DNA of 64,000 bases, from contig NC_089978.1 of assembly GCF_036417845.1 (NCBI RefSeq), forward strand, positions 89,026,007 through 89,090,006. Reading direction: 5' to 3'. The notes beneath the pieces were generated by a model that had not been told where the DNA came from, made no database searches, and was given only the letters and a program-made list of their open reading frames with translations. A program made the position numbers and the translations under genes. This document shows, piece by piece, positions 39,164 to 51,400 of this stretch (position 1 is its first letter; each line of letters opens with the position of its first letter). The DNA is from Apteryx mantelli. Lineage: Eukaryota > Chordata > Aves > Apterygiformes > Apterygidae.

Positions 39164-41680
39164 GGCGGGTCCGGCCGCGGCGCCGGGGTGAAGCGGAGGA
39201 GCCCCGTCGCCCCCGGGGGGCCGCGGGCGCCGGTGAGCGCTGCCGGGGCCACCCGGGAGGCCCGTTTTGAGTCAGCGGGCTGGTTTGTGCGGCCCTTAAA
39301 TGGCTCCTCGTTCTGAACGCGAGATAGGGTGAAATAGGCTGCTATCTCTCATGGAGTGACATGCAAATAAAAGGCGTGAAGATCTTGTCACTTTTAATAT
39401 TCCTATAACCTCGCAGCAAAAGCGTAAGGGCAGTAATTAGCTAATCCGCAGCCGAGTTTTGTTACTCGGTTGTTACGGAGCTGTACTCCAGCGTTATCTG
39501 TAGGGGGCCTCTTCGAGCCAAAAATCAAGGAAGCCACCACGTTTCTCGGTAGGCAAGATGGGTGAAGGGGTTTAATGCGGGGGGGAGCTGCGAGGGGTGC
39601 CCCAGCCTGGGTGGTGAGGTTGGTGACTACTCGACAAGCTCGCTGGGCGCTCCCTGCGCCGCCCTGTCCTGTGGGGCTGGCCGCGGTGTTTGGGGGAGAG
39701 AGCAGGGAAGGCAGCTCCTCACATCTACAAAGAAAACCTGTTGGTGACGTGCGTGGGGAAGGGACTCCTGATCCCCCGGCTTTTCTGAATGCTGTCCCCT
39801 TCGTGGCGTTGGTGTTCACGCCCCACTGAGCCACTGCCAAGAACAGAAAGGGAAAATATTTGTGGAGTTGTTCTAAAAGCGGTTTGTTTTTAGAACATGT
39901 TTTGTATTGAAAGGCTTCCAGTTTCCATTTTACAGTGAGGTTTTATACCAATCTAATTGGTATAGCTCAACCAATCTAATGGTGAGCTAATGCCAAAAAG
40001 GGTAGTCCTGCCACCTTCCTTGCACCCTGTACTTGTCTGATCCAGCATGAGCTGATTTGGGAAGCTGAACCAGACTAAAATCAATTTTAGGGGAATGCCC
40101 CCTTTGCCCCAAACACCTCTTTGCTTGTTTAGTTCCCTGAACTGTCTCTGAGTTAGATCAGAAGAGTCAGAAATGCTAGGGAGAGGAGTAGGAATAGCTG
40201 TATTGAAAATAGCTCAAGTTTTATCAGCTGATCTGTGATGTGAAAAACTACGTTATTAATTAAAAGGAGAATGTGGCGACGACCTTAAATGTTGTTCGTT
40301 TTCAAGTAGCTTTGCGACTGCATTTCCCTTTACTTGTGAAGATGTTTACATCTTTCTGCAGTTAAGGTTGACACATCCAAATGGCAGGGGAAGATGAGAC
40401 CAAATGCAGAGGTGTTGCTGCCCCCAAAGACCAAAGCGTTTTTTTTTTTTTCCTCTCTTCCCATCTCTTTTGTTTGTTTCAGCACAATAGATGCCTCTAG
40501 TGAGAGATCAAAAACTGTTTTCCCACCCATGATAGTTCAGAAGTTAGCTTGTATTTTGCATGTGGAATTTCTCCTCTCTTCTAATGCTAATGGCCTGAAG
40601 CATAAAATGTTGTCTATAGAGAAAGATTTGAGAATATAAATCAAATTTGTGTTAAAGGGTTTAGATATTAATGCTGAATCATGGGCTAGTTTGGCTTTTG
40701 GGTTTTTTTTTTGTAACTTGCATGGACAATAACACTCCTGAGTGGTCTGGAATACCCTAGAATGACTATTAGTAAAATGAGATTTGTGTATTTTGACCTT
40801 CTGATCTTGTGGGTATAATGCGTTATTGCTACACTTTAGCTGAAGCTATTGCATCTTTGTATTGTGCTCCGGAGAATGGAAAATCTGATAACTTCCTCAT
40901 GAGTGCATACCCCTTATTTTACCTCAAAATGCTAACTTTGTGTTATGTTTTGTCAAGTATGTTTCTTTTTGGCAGGTATTAATGTAATTTATATTTGCCT
41001 ACTTATAGAAAGACAAGACCTTAGTCTATGAAAGCAAGTTTCTTTCAATAGCTCACTTGCATCTGTTTGCATTGTGTAATAACTGTACATGGTCAAGGTA
41101 CCTCTATTTCTTTAAGGTCTTGTCTATATACAAGATATATTGGATCAGTGAAATCATTTGAATATAGTGTTCGCACTTAACACAGTATCCTGTGTTCTCG
41201 CATTCCTGAAAGGGGGGGAAGTGCTTTAACTATTGTCTAGTGTCAGGAATAAACACCCCTGTAAAGGATGGGATAGTGTTTCTGAAATGTTAGCTTTTTT
41301 TTGCTGAGATCTACCTGGCTCTTTGTATGCTTTGTTGTGTACAAGTTATCTTAAATCTCAGTCATTTGGGGTCCTGAGGGAATGGAAGAGGAAGGCTGTA
41401 GCTGGATTTCAGTGAAAGGATATGGAGGACATGCACAAATCTGTGTTAGGAAGGCAGGATTTTATCTCCTGTTAACATTGGTGCAGCTACTAGCTAGCAA
41501 CTGGTCATTTTGCAAAAATGGTGTTGATTCTGATGGACAATTCCCCTGGCTTCTTTATATGGTACGTGCCATATAAATGGCGCTGACATGCTTCAGTGGC
41601 TTCAATGACAGCACTGTCCTTTCTAGGGAGTTTGGTTCTCTCCAGAATTGGATAGTGGTGCCTCTCACATTCCTTCTTCC

Positions 41681-41694
41681 GGGGGGGGGGGGGG
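41681..41694. repeat. G14 homopolymer
   Basis: Fourteen consecutive G in otherwise AT-rich intron sequence. Confidence 0.9.
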
Positions 41695-43320
41695 AAGCAT
41701 TTTGAGAATAGATAAGTAGACTAGTAGGCATGATTTTGTTTACCATCATTGCTTCTGGAAGATTGACCACATTTGTAGGTGGTATTGAGTGATGCCAGCA
41801 GTGTCAATGAAAGTATGGGCATAAAGACGTAGAGTAGGGAAGACTGGATTTTTTTTCTTTTGTGTTGGTTTCTTGCTATTATTCAGATTAGAGGGGGAGA
41901 ACAACCAAGGCTATTTGGGAATAGGGCTTCATGGGACAAATGAAACCATGTATTGCTGAAAATCTCTTGGAGAAATTTGAAAACTGGCTACCTCTGGTAA
42001 TGTTGTGCAGCAAAATCTACTAATTTTATCCAAAAAAGCACCTCTTTTTTCTGTGTTCATGATTACATCTTCTATAATTATGCATCTTCCATGAATTTTT
42101 AAAACTAATAGGCTGTTAGGGGAAAAAAAAAAAAAGCTTTCTAGCTGGATAGCACAGCCTGACTTTCTGTGATGGTGTCATCAGAAGAGCTGATCAGAGT
42201 AGTGACTGTGGTGGTTTGATCCTGTGAGCAGAAATATCATGCTTATCCCTGTCCCTCTCCACTGATAGGTAGACATCTGCAGCAGACAGGCAACATAAGT
42301 GTTCCATATCCTAAAATAAAGGAAGATTGCTCTAACGAAAATCTGCGTTTGTGAAAATGGACAAAGATGACCCCTCCTTAATTAGGGCAAAGAAAGCTTT
42401 AGTCATGCCTTTCACTTTTGGGCTAATGTCATTCTTGTTAATGACTTAGTCTGTACGAAATGAGGAATTCGGGACTCAAGTTACGTACTTTAAGGCCTTC
42501 ATTATGAAAGCATGTAGATGCTTGATGTCTTAAATGCCTTCACAGAGTTGACTCTAGATTCCTATATAATCTGCTCGTATATGAGAGCATTTCCATCCAT
42601 GCATAAATGTGTCATATAAACTTTAATGTTCTTCAGGATTCTTTAATGAGAGGGGAAAATAACGTTGAAATGCTTTTGGGATTTGATTTTGTTGTTGTTT
42701 ATTTGCTTCAGAATATTGCTTTGAAAAGGTAAGAATTCACTTGTTGGAAACTTAGGAAGCTGTAAGACAGTTAAAGCTGTTTAGGGTTATTGCTGGGGGG
42801 AGTTACATAGGTTATAGTACAACGACACAAACATGAGCCAGCAAAATTCAGGGATGGGGCACAGATGAGAATGAGCAGGTGGGGGGGAAGTGAAGACTGT
42901 CTGAGCTGATGCAGCTACTAAAAGAAATTCTTATGAAACTGTTGTGTTAATTAGCTTCCAATGGGAATTCCCGGTCTGTATTGCAGGGGAGGCAACACTG
43001 GATAAGTTGATGTTTGTGTGCATATGTCTTGGTTGTCTTCAAGTGAATATTTTCAGATGCACTCTGGGAAGATGGACAGGAGAGGGTATGACCTTTTGTG
43101 GGTTGAGCATCCTTTTTAGATGCCTGTATGCATCTTTATTCCTGCCCACGAGGTCCATTGCTCAATTCTGAAGTAGCTTGTGGGGAAAAAAAATTAGTGA
43201 GACAATCAAGCCTGTCATCAGTAGGCTTAAGTTTGCCATACAGGAATACATGTAAACCAAAAAAGGTTACAGTACTTTCCATGTCTGAAATAATATTGGG
43301 TGTAGACAGTATGTTAAGAG

Positions 43321-43351
43321 TGTGTGTGGGGGGGTTGTTCCCCCCCCACAC
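43321..43351. repeat. GC-rich hairpin, G7/C8 arms
   Basis: TGTGT plus seven G, a TTGTT loop, then eight C plus ACACA. The arms pair over about 12 bp with a 5-nt loop, an unusually stable stem for an AT-rich intron. Confidence 0.8.
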
Positions 43352-43779
43352 ATTCTTCTTTTATTGGTCAGTCTAACTGGTGTTGTGAATATTGGATATT
43401 TGACATGTAAGAATTATATTAAAGATATTCTTTGTATGTTTTGGTTAGCTTTTTGCTGAGTATCTGCAGTTATTGCAGATGGACTTGATTTACAAAAAGG
43501 GATTTTCTTTTTTTAAGTGTGGGGGGGGGGGGAACCTGTGAACTGCTTTACAATTTAATGAGAAAGATTTAAAATTTCCTGTTTGCATCCATTTCGATGT
43601 AGGAAGATGACGTGAAATCTGCTGGTGATCCTAAATCTTATGCTTTTGGACTATCTTTAAACATAAATGCTTAAAATATGCCTATATTGGGATATAAAGC
43701 TTAAAAAAAATCACATTCTCTTTTTGTTTTTGTTCTACAACTGTTTGCATAATGCTATACATGATAGCTATACTTCAGT

Positions 43780-43807
43780 GTTTTTACATTTTTAAAAGTG
43801 TAAAAAC
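43780..43807. repeat. 28-bp near-perfect palindrome
   Basis: GTTTTTACA at 43780-43788 is the reverse complement of TGTAAAAAC at 43799-43807. The ten bases between are themselves nearly self-complementary, so the whole 28 bp departs from a perfect palindrome at one base pair. Confidence 0.8.
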
Positions 43808-46689
43808 TAACTGATTGTGTATGTTATGTTCTGAAAGAATCTTGATCATAGCATGTGCTAAGCTAGTCTATTGAATGTTCTTTTGTGACTGAAGCATTTA
43901 TTTAAGCTATGAAGTTGTTAAATGTTTGGATCACCTGCAGTGAATTTAATATTTCTGCTCTTGTCCTTGTTTTGTTAGGGAAGTCTTAAGCTGCTTCATC
44001 GAACAGGACACAATTTTATGTGCGTATTCTTGGTTGTGTTGATCTTGGCTTTCAGGGGGAGGAAGAGATGGCAAGGTTTTATTTTGTTCTCCATCCCTTT
44101 GGAGCCTTTTAGTTGCATTTTCCTACTTTAAAGACTATTTCTAAAAAATGCCTCTTTCTGAGGGGAAAACCCACTGAAACAGGAGTGTTTAAGAGCACTA
44201 ACTGATAAGGAGAGGTGTTGTATTGTTTTTTGCTCTCTGCCATCTCTGAGACATCAGAGAAAAGCTGGGAGAGACAGCTGGTGTTGAAAATGCAAGAGGT
44301 ATCTCTTGCGGGGTTTTTCCACAGGTCTATTAGAACTTTGTGTATGAAAGAGAAAGAGTTAAACTGATGCTGAATGTTTGCTGGAAGTTTCTAAGATTAC
44401 AAATGAGAATTCAGCAGAAAATACTTCATGAGCACTTGGCTGTAAATACAGGTTTTTTTAAATCAATATCCTTTCATAATGACTGTTTTCTGTTGGGTGT
44501 TTTTGTTGGCTGCCTAACATATTGGAGATGCTAGGTCTTTGTCTTTCTTCTGGCAGACATTGTTTGCTGCTTTAGTCAGGACTGGCTGCAGTTAGTAGAA
44601 ACACACTGAGTATGCCCCAACTTTGAGGGGGAAACAGCATTTATGGGCCTTGTCACTTTGACCAGTTCTATTAAGTCATCTAAAGTGATGAAACATCTGA
44701 CTGCAGTGATAGTATGCTGCTCTCTTTCATTTACTGTATTAATTTCTGTCATGGTTACCAAAATTTGCTGACTCCTTGAGTAAGATCAGCTTGTGAATGA
44801 AGGCCATGTAAATAAAGATTAAGCAAGACCCAAGTAAATGACCTGTGGAGCTTCTGACCCTGTTGTGAATCTTGGCTGAAATGTGTTTGCAGCTAGTCTA
44901 GAGCTGCACTTGGAGAGTCAGTGCTCCTTTGGCAGCCTCAGTGGGCAGCATGTGGGCTGAGCTGTTCTGTACTGTGCCCTGCAGGGCTTCACCTTCTAAT
45001 TCAGGCAGGCATGGACCAGGAGGCAGCATTCGATGTGTCAGAGCGTGAAGCTGGCTTGTCGGAAGGAATTAATACAGGAATTAATAGCTTTCTGTGTAAG
45101 AACATGGGCTACTCTAAGCTTGTTCTCTGCTCTTGATGGTTTCCAACAGAAAATGTTTTAGTTCAGAAGAGTGAGTTTTTATGAATGGAGTTTTGAAAAT
45201 ATAAGTATTCATCTGAATCTTCAGCCAAGATGGCAGGTGCTCAGTGGCTGCTTGCTTGGACACGGAGGAACTGTCCCCTGCAAAGGTGAGAGGTAACAGC
45301 ATGGGAGACATTGTCTGAGGGCCTCATTTGGAGCTTTTTGGAGCAAATTCACACAGGAAATAAGAGTACTTTTGACATCAGTGTTTCCTGTTTTAGGCAG
45401 GGTTTTCTGACCCTGTGTTTTTAATAGCAAATGCCTTAGGCATGCATAGCAGCCACTTTAAAAAGCCCTCCCCACCCCCAGTAATACGTGTTCTTGGAAG
45501 GAGGGAGAAGTACATACAACAAGTTCTAATCAGTTTAATGTGTTCATAGAAGATGGTCAGGTCCTGGGTAATAATACTGGCCTAAGGCATGTAAGTAAAC
45601 AGGAGTTAGAGCTGATATTATCTGAGCAGCATTGAAGCTCTGTATTGAGTTTCTTTTTTTATCATTTTTGGATGAAAGCTCTTTCAACAGGTGATAGTGA
45701 TGTTTCAAGTGTGAGCGGTCTTTATACGCCAGTTGATGGACTCCAGATTTACACATTACTGGCAGAGGCAAATCAGGTTAGTGGAGTTGAGGTGTTGACA
45801 ACACGTTTGTCAGATGTTAAACTTCAAGCTGTATGTCAGATAAAGGAAGTCCTCAGAGTGTATAAGTGCTCTGTGTGTGAAGGTAGTATGAGCCTTATGA
45901 CTTATGGGAATGTTGGTTTGCAGATGTCAGTACTGGCTTCCTGCTTTACAAACTGCTTGATACTGATAGTCTGTTAGGTTAAGGTGTTAGGAGTTTAAAA
46001 AAATTCTGTCTTTTTGTAGTGAAATTAAATGGCCAAGCAGCAAATCTGGAAAATCTGTATTGTGAGCCTTAGATGGTTGAAAGATACTCCAAAGCAATGT
46101 GGCAAATAGTTCACATACCTGCAGGTATGCAAAGATTTCTCCTGTTACTGAAGAATAGTGAATTTGTATGTATTAGAAAACCTATAATAACCTTACAGTG
46201 TGAAATAGCAGTTAGGGAAGGGGAAAGAAAATTAAACATCCAAGGTTTGTGTTTTTTAAATCTGAACAATCTGACATAAAGAATGTCAGCTGCCATTATG
46301 TGTGAAGGCCTATAAATACTTCTTCCACAGTTATCACAGAGCAGCAGGAGTTTTGGTGAAGTGTTGCAGGCCATTCTGGAAGACTTCTTGCATTAAAAAA
46401 AAAAAAAAATAGCTATAATAGGATGTCATATCATAGTTACCTGTAATTGGATGCCAGGTATGGTAAAAAATATTTTTAAAGTGTATATTTTATCTTAATT
46501 GAAAATACAATTGACAAATGATTTCCTCCTGTAAAAGAAACTATTTGATGCTGCTGTGCCTCCCCCCCAACACTTTTAATATAAACTTAGGAAAACACAA
46601 CTGTCTTCCAGTAGTTCTGCTTCTAACAGAGTAATGTGACTCTAGCTCCACATCAGGAGCTAAGCCAGCTGACAAGTAATGTGCTATCT

Positions 46690-46715
46690 ACCTACCTATC
46701 TGTCTGTCTATATTT
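46690..46715. repeat. CTAC/CTGT tetranucleotide microsatellite
   Basis: CTACCTACCTATCTGTCTGT in SMS intron 1, an impure tetranucleotide repeat of about five to six units. Confidence 0.75.
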
Positions 46716-48169
46716 TAATTAAATAAAGTGATTTGTTTTCAGATATGTCCTTCAGCTGACTTTCTGCTGACTACTGCTACCATGCAAAAGTAGACAGCAG
46801 GAACGTGTGGCTGGGGACAAACAGGAAGGCAGAACAAAGTTTGGGCTTACTTCAGCTTAAGCTGCCATGGACATGTGCTTTAAAAGTCTCCCCTTTTCCT
46901 CCCCCCACCCCTTTCTTACAAAGTCCTTAATGTTTTTTTCCTTATCCTGAAGCAAGATCTACAAAATATCAATGATGGCGTGAACAGGGCTCCTGCTGGA
47001 CAGTGATATCTTTGCTGTGATGTAGATATGTGCTGCAGAGACTCTTGGGGGACAGATTACCTCTGGGTGCCCAGATATGATAAGGGAGCTCAATCCCTAG
47101 AATACTTTTCACAAAGTTTCCTAATATGTGCTCAACTAAAATTAGCCTTTGCAGAATGGTCAGCTCTATAAATGTAAGAGCAAGAGCTTCAGCTCCTTGT
47201 GGTAAATGAATAGTTGTGCATCAGTTTCATTTCTATACAGCTATCCAGAGGGAGGAAAAAAGTGCGTATCTGAATGGCGTGTGTTGCCTTTTGGTACTTG
47301 CTGCTACAGCAAATCGTCAGGAAGGTTCAATGATTTAGCCCTACAATAGTTGAAGAAAGTGCTGTGTATCTAGATAAGATACTTGGTTGGCAAGTAGCAT
47401 CGGAGAACTCTCACTGAGCTGGTAGAGTGTTTTGTTTTGTTCAGTCATTATACTGCAAAAGGTGACAGTACTGTTTCTGGGAGAAAAAGTATAGACTTCA
47501 TTCATTTCACAGCATGAAAATGCAGATGAAAATGCATCTTGTAGAAGGCAGGATACTGGTTTCTAGTGTCACTTTAATAATTTCCTATGATATTCAGTGT
47601 GATTTTGAAGGTTGGAATAAAATTCAATTTTAGGCTATGGATAATGTCATTTGCAGAGCTTTATCCCAGGAAGAGTCAAGTTACATTCTATCACTTTTAT
47701 GTATTGTTGCCCATAATAATTTTTTTAAATTTACACTTGGACAGCTCTGTTGCATGCACTTGCTCTCATGAACTTAAATAGTAAACTGAGCATCAGTCAT
47801 CCTCAGTAAGATTACAGTCTTGTTCCCTGTCATCCTGTTTTTGCATTGTTCTACAAAGATCACCGGGAGAATAGTAAAATGCTGGTTTCCTGAGTCAAGT
47901 GCTATGATCACAGGAGATACAGATCAATTTTTCTTTTCAGAAAATAATTGCGAATATTAAAAATACTGAAGGATCAACAACAAAAAATCCCTCTGAAACT
48001 TTAATTAGAAATTAGCAAGGGATGAGTTCAAGCTTAATTAATCAATATAGAGATTTAAATTCACTTTAATGGGCAATTATAAAACCCTAATAGGCTAACA
48101 GCTGCCGCTTGCCTGCTGATGTATGGTGGGGTGATCTAACTTCAGTAACTATGATTTGGCTTCAGAACT

Positions 48170-48440
48170 GCTTCCTTTTCCTCTCCCTTGCTGAGCCATG
48201 CGGAGCGTAGAGGGGAGCTGTAGTTGCAGGCTATGAAGGAGAGGGCAGAGTGACAAGCAAGTGCCGCTGCCAGGAGGGCGAGACCCCCGGGGGGCAGGCA
48301 GCCCCTTGCCCCCTGCAGCAGCAGGAGCAGACAGGTTCTCCATTGCAGGTGTGGAAGGGCCCTGCTCTGCCGACAGCCCAGCTGCTGCTGCTCCTTTGGG
48401 AGGAGGGGGCAGGCGGAGCGGGGGCGTGTCTGGCCTGGGT
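48170..48440. promoter_or_regulatory. GC-rich patch inside SMS intron 1, possible enhancer or alternative promoter
   Basis: About 270 bp with much higher GC than its surroundings and several CpG dinucleotides (GCGGAGCG, GGGCGAGACC, GGCGGAGCGG). It includes CAGCAGCAGGAGCAG and CTGCTGCTGCT runs. A TATAAAA-like word lies about 100 bp upstream, near 48079. No exon is recognised. A regulatory role is inferred from composition only. Confidence 0.3.
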
Positions 48441-51400
48441 TTGATTCCTCAGGTTGGGCCATGTTACTTGCACGTAACTGTGGGAAGGACCAAGCCTTCT
48501 GCCCTTGAGAAGCCAAAGTTAAAGCTCAGGTCTGCTGCAGCATTATGTATAGCATGCTCCATAAGTGTTTGCATTCTTCACAGTGGATTAATAGTGGTAC
48601 TTGCTTTTCCCATGAATCGGTGGTCCTGTTTTGTTTTGTGTGTGTGTGCAGAATTTCCGCTGTAATTATCTTTTTGGGGTGTATTTTAATTAACTGGTAC
48701 TTGCTTGTCAGTTGTTCATTGGTAGCACTGGCTAAACTAAGAGGAGCAGCATTTGGAAAAGTCTTTCTTAGACCTATTTCTCATTTTTCATCCAACTCTT
48801 AAAAAAAACATGTGAGGAAAGAATTAGACATCAGTATTAGATCTTACAAGCTTTTATAGCCTGAAATAATGGAGGAAGGTACTAAAAGCTTTTTTTTTTT
48901 TTTCCCCCTTCCATTTTGTTTTCTTGAAAGTTTTAAATTATGTAGGAGCAAGTGGCTTTTGATCCAACACTTGCGTAGGAAAAACTTGGTAGACTTCTAA
49001 TCTTCCTTTCTGCACCCTTACTATATGAGCACGTGTGCAACTTCTTAGAGGAGTGAAATAGCTGAAAAAGTGAATGGGAGAGAGACTTCTTTTTAACACT
49101 TTTAAAATCTGTTTGTGATCAATCTGTACTCATGAAAGTTACTGTGACACAACAGTTCTCTGCTTTTATCCTCTTTCTGCTTTTGTTTCTGAAGAGGCAT
49201 TACTTCAGTACTTTGTCCTTCAGAATTGTCCTGAGTGTCAGAATTTGGCATGTTCAGCGTCTTAAACTTATTTTTCTCAGTTCCCACAAGAAGATTCTGT
49301 GGAATGTTCCTGTAGGACTCGCCCTACTTAATTGAAAAACATTTCTCTAATAGCTAGCTGGAAATGGTCCCCAAAATCATTCTAGCAGACATGAGGGTTG
49401 CTAAAAGCTTTGCCAAACTCAAACAAGGAAATAATAAGAAAACACCCTTCTCTGTGGTAGGTTGTTTTTAAACTTCATTAGTGCATTGTGACACAGAAGT
49501 CATCAGAACTGAGCCTTTGGATGGTGATGAGTCTACAAGCAGGATGCTATATTTGGGCAGTAAATGAGTCAAGAAAAGTTTGTTTGCAGTGCTTGGTGCT
49601 TCCCACCTAAAACTTTCCTCAGTCATGAGGAGGTTTTTGCAAATAAAACAAATATATAGATTCTGGACTTTTATTTTCTTTGTATCTTCATTCTTTCCTC
49701 TCAAGTTGTTTCAGATTTGGACATGCTGCAAATATTTTCAACTTGACTTTGCTGGCTTCTTTTAAGTCAGCTATCATTATAAGGAAAGGTTTCTTTGCAG
49801 TTTTTTTCCCTTCTCTGGGTATTTTATTACTGATGGCAAGTTAATTGAACTCTCCTGTAGGCCAGTGACTACTGAGTCTGATTGCTTGTCTGCTTGCACT
49901 GGTACAGATTTTCAGGGAGACTTTTGGGATGGGTGGTTCTTTGTAACTGCAGAGATCTTTGCAGGATGATGGCATAAGGTAGAGGTCTTGAATAATACCT
50001 GGTGCCCTTGTGAACTCTGGCAGGTATTCCTCATGCAAGCAACTGGGTAGAGGTTCTGGGGAGTAGAATTTTGGAGACCAGTAAGTACACTTACCGCTAC
50101 ATTTATTGCAAGTTTAATAACAAAACTGAGCTGCTTCATGGAAGCAACCTGTTTTAAGCTTTCTTTGATTCAGTCTGCACAGCTTAAAAAATATAATCAG
50201 TACTTTAGTGTGTGGGTGTATATGTAACAATCCTCCAGGTAGAGCTACACCTTACACTGATCAGTAGGATTTATCCTTCCCTACCACTGAGTGCTCTTAA
50301 AAAGTGGGACAAGATCATCAGGGTCTCATTGGAGGCATTTCACAAGTCCAAAATATGTTAGGATGTGTGCCTGTGAGCTGACAGGAAAATAAAAATTTTT
50401 TTTGTTTGTTTGTTGAGATCTTAAGATCTCTTTCCCCTATTTCCCCCCCATTACGAAATTTTATTAATAAGTGCTTTTATATCTATGCCTAATCTTAAGT
50501 TAGTCTTCAAGTGTAAATAACCTCTAAATTGACAGAAGAGGTTTTCTTCTGGCTTTTTCAATGTATATGTGGCTGTGGCCGAAACTTCCTCTGTGTTTTA
50601 AAAGGCTTGCTAGTGTAACTAACAACTTCATACGTGCAAGGCGCTTGCTTTCTTGTTACTATTTATCACAAGAAATTGTGATAATAATAATCACATAATG
50701 CCTAAGAAAGTGATTTATGTAGGTAAGACTTGCATTTAAAGAGAGTCAGTAAACCAGTATAAGGCACTCTTTTTGTTGCCATGATCTGATTCATACCATT
50801 ACAGACAAACTACTACTTGTGTAGTGTTTCATGTGTGAAGCTTTTTTCATAGCATTTCAGAGTGGTGCTGGCAAGTGCTTCTAGTGAAGTTCTGGTCTTT
50901 GGCTGTCTGAAATCCGATTCGTTTACAGTCAGATGTGAAATTTCTGAGTTCTTGGGTACAAATGAAGTCCCTTAGGGGATCAGAACAAGGGGTAAGGAAA
51001 ATTGAAGACCAGGAATATGAAGGGATATGTTATGCTGGGATCCTGATTGCAAACTGAAAGGCTGCATAGACTTAAATTCTAAGTTCCAGTATCTTAAGTG
51101 TTGATATAAAAAGCATTCTGGAGATACTGCAACCCCTTGGCATAACTGGATTTTTAAAACTGTGTGTTAAATCCACTTTAAATTCACTGGATTGAGACTG
51201 GAACTGAATATAAATGTTTTATGAGTTCACATACTGCATGCTGAATGTGTTCAAAGGAATACTGTGTACTCTGTATAGGTAATCCCTTGTCTGCTTGTAA
51301 GTGAAGATGCCTGCACATATGAGAATCTAATTTATAAAAAACCTTTCTTGATGTTTCACCTTGCCATTTGGCTCACCTAAAGGGCTGTTAAACTGGTTTG

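Larger units (their letters stand above)
37990..39330. promoter_or_regulatory. CpG island covering the SMS promoter, exon 1 and start of intron 1
   Basis: GC content and CpG density rise abruptly near 37990 and fall near 39330, with AT-rich DNA on both sides. The island contains a GC box CCCCGCCCC at 38498-38506 and a YY1-type core (GCCGCCAT, the complement of ATGGCGGC) at 38473-38480. A TATA-like element lies at 38550, followed by exon 1 at about 38580-38678. Downstream, G-runs on the + strand give positive GC skew, typical of R-loop-forming promoters. The long open frames on both strands here arise because GC-rich DNA lacks stop codons. Confidence 0.92.

Noticed and set aside
38087..39252. 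Open frames of 140-338 codons on both strands across the CpG island
   Set aside because: GC-rich DNA has few stop codons. The readings are Arg/Gly/Pro/Ala low-complexity with no domain, and they overlap each other and SMS exon 1.
39361..39371. Octamer ATGCAAAT overlapping an AATAAA in early SMS intron 1 as enhancer or premature poly(A) site
   Set aside because: Both are short motifs expected by chance, and no GT-rich downstream element is evident.
45645..45977. 110-codon + strand frame in SMS intron 1
   Set aside because: No similarity to a known family and no splice or promoter context; its length is compatible with chance in a 23-kb intron.
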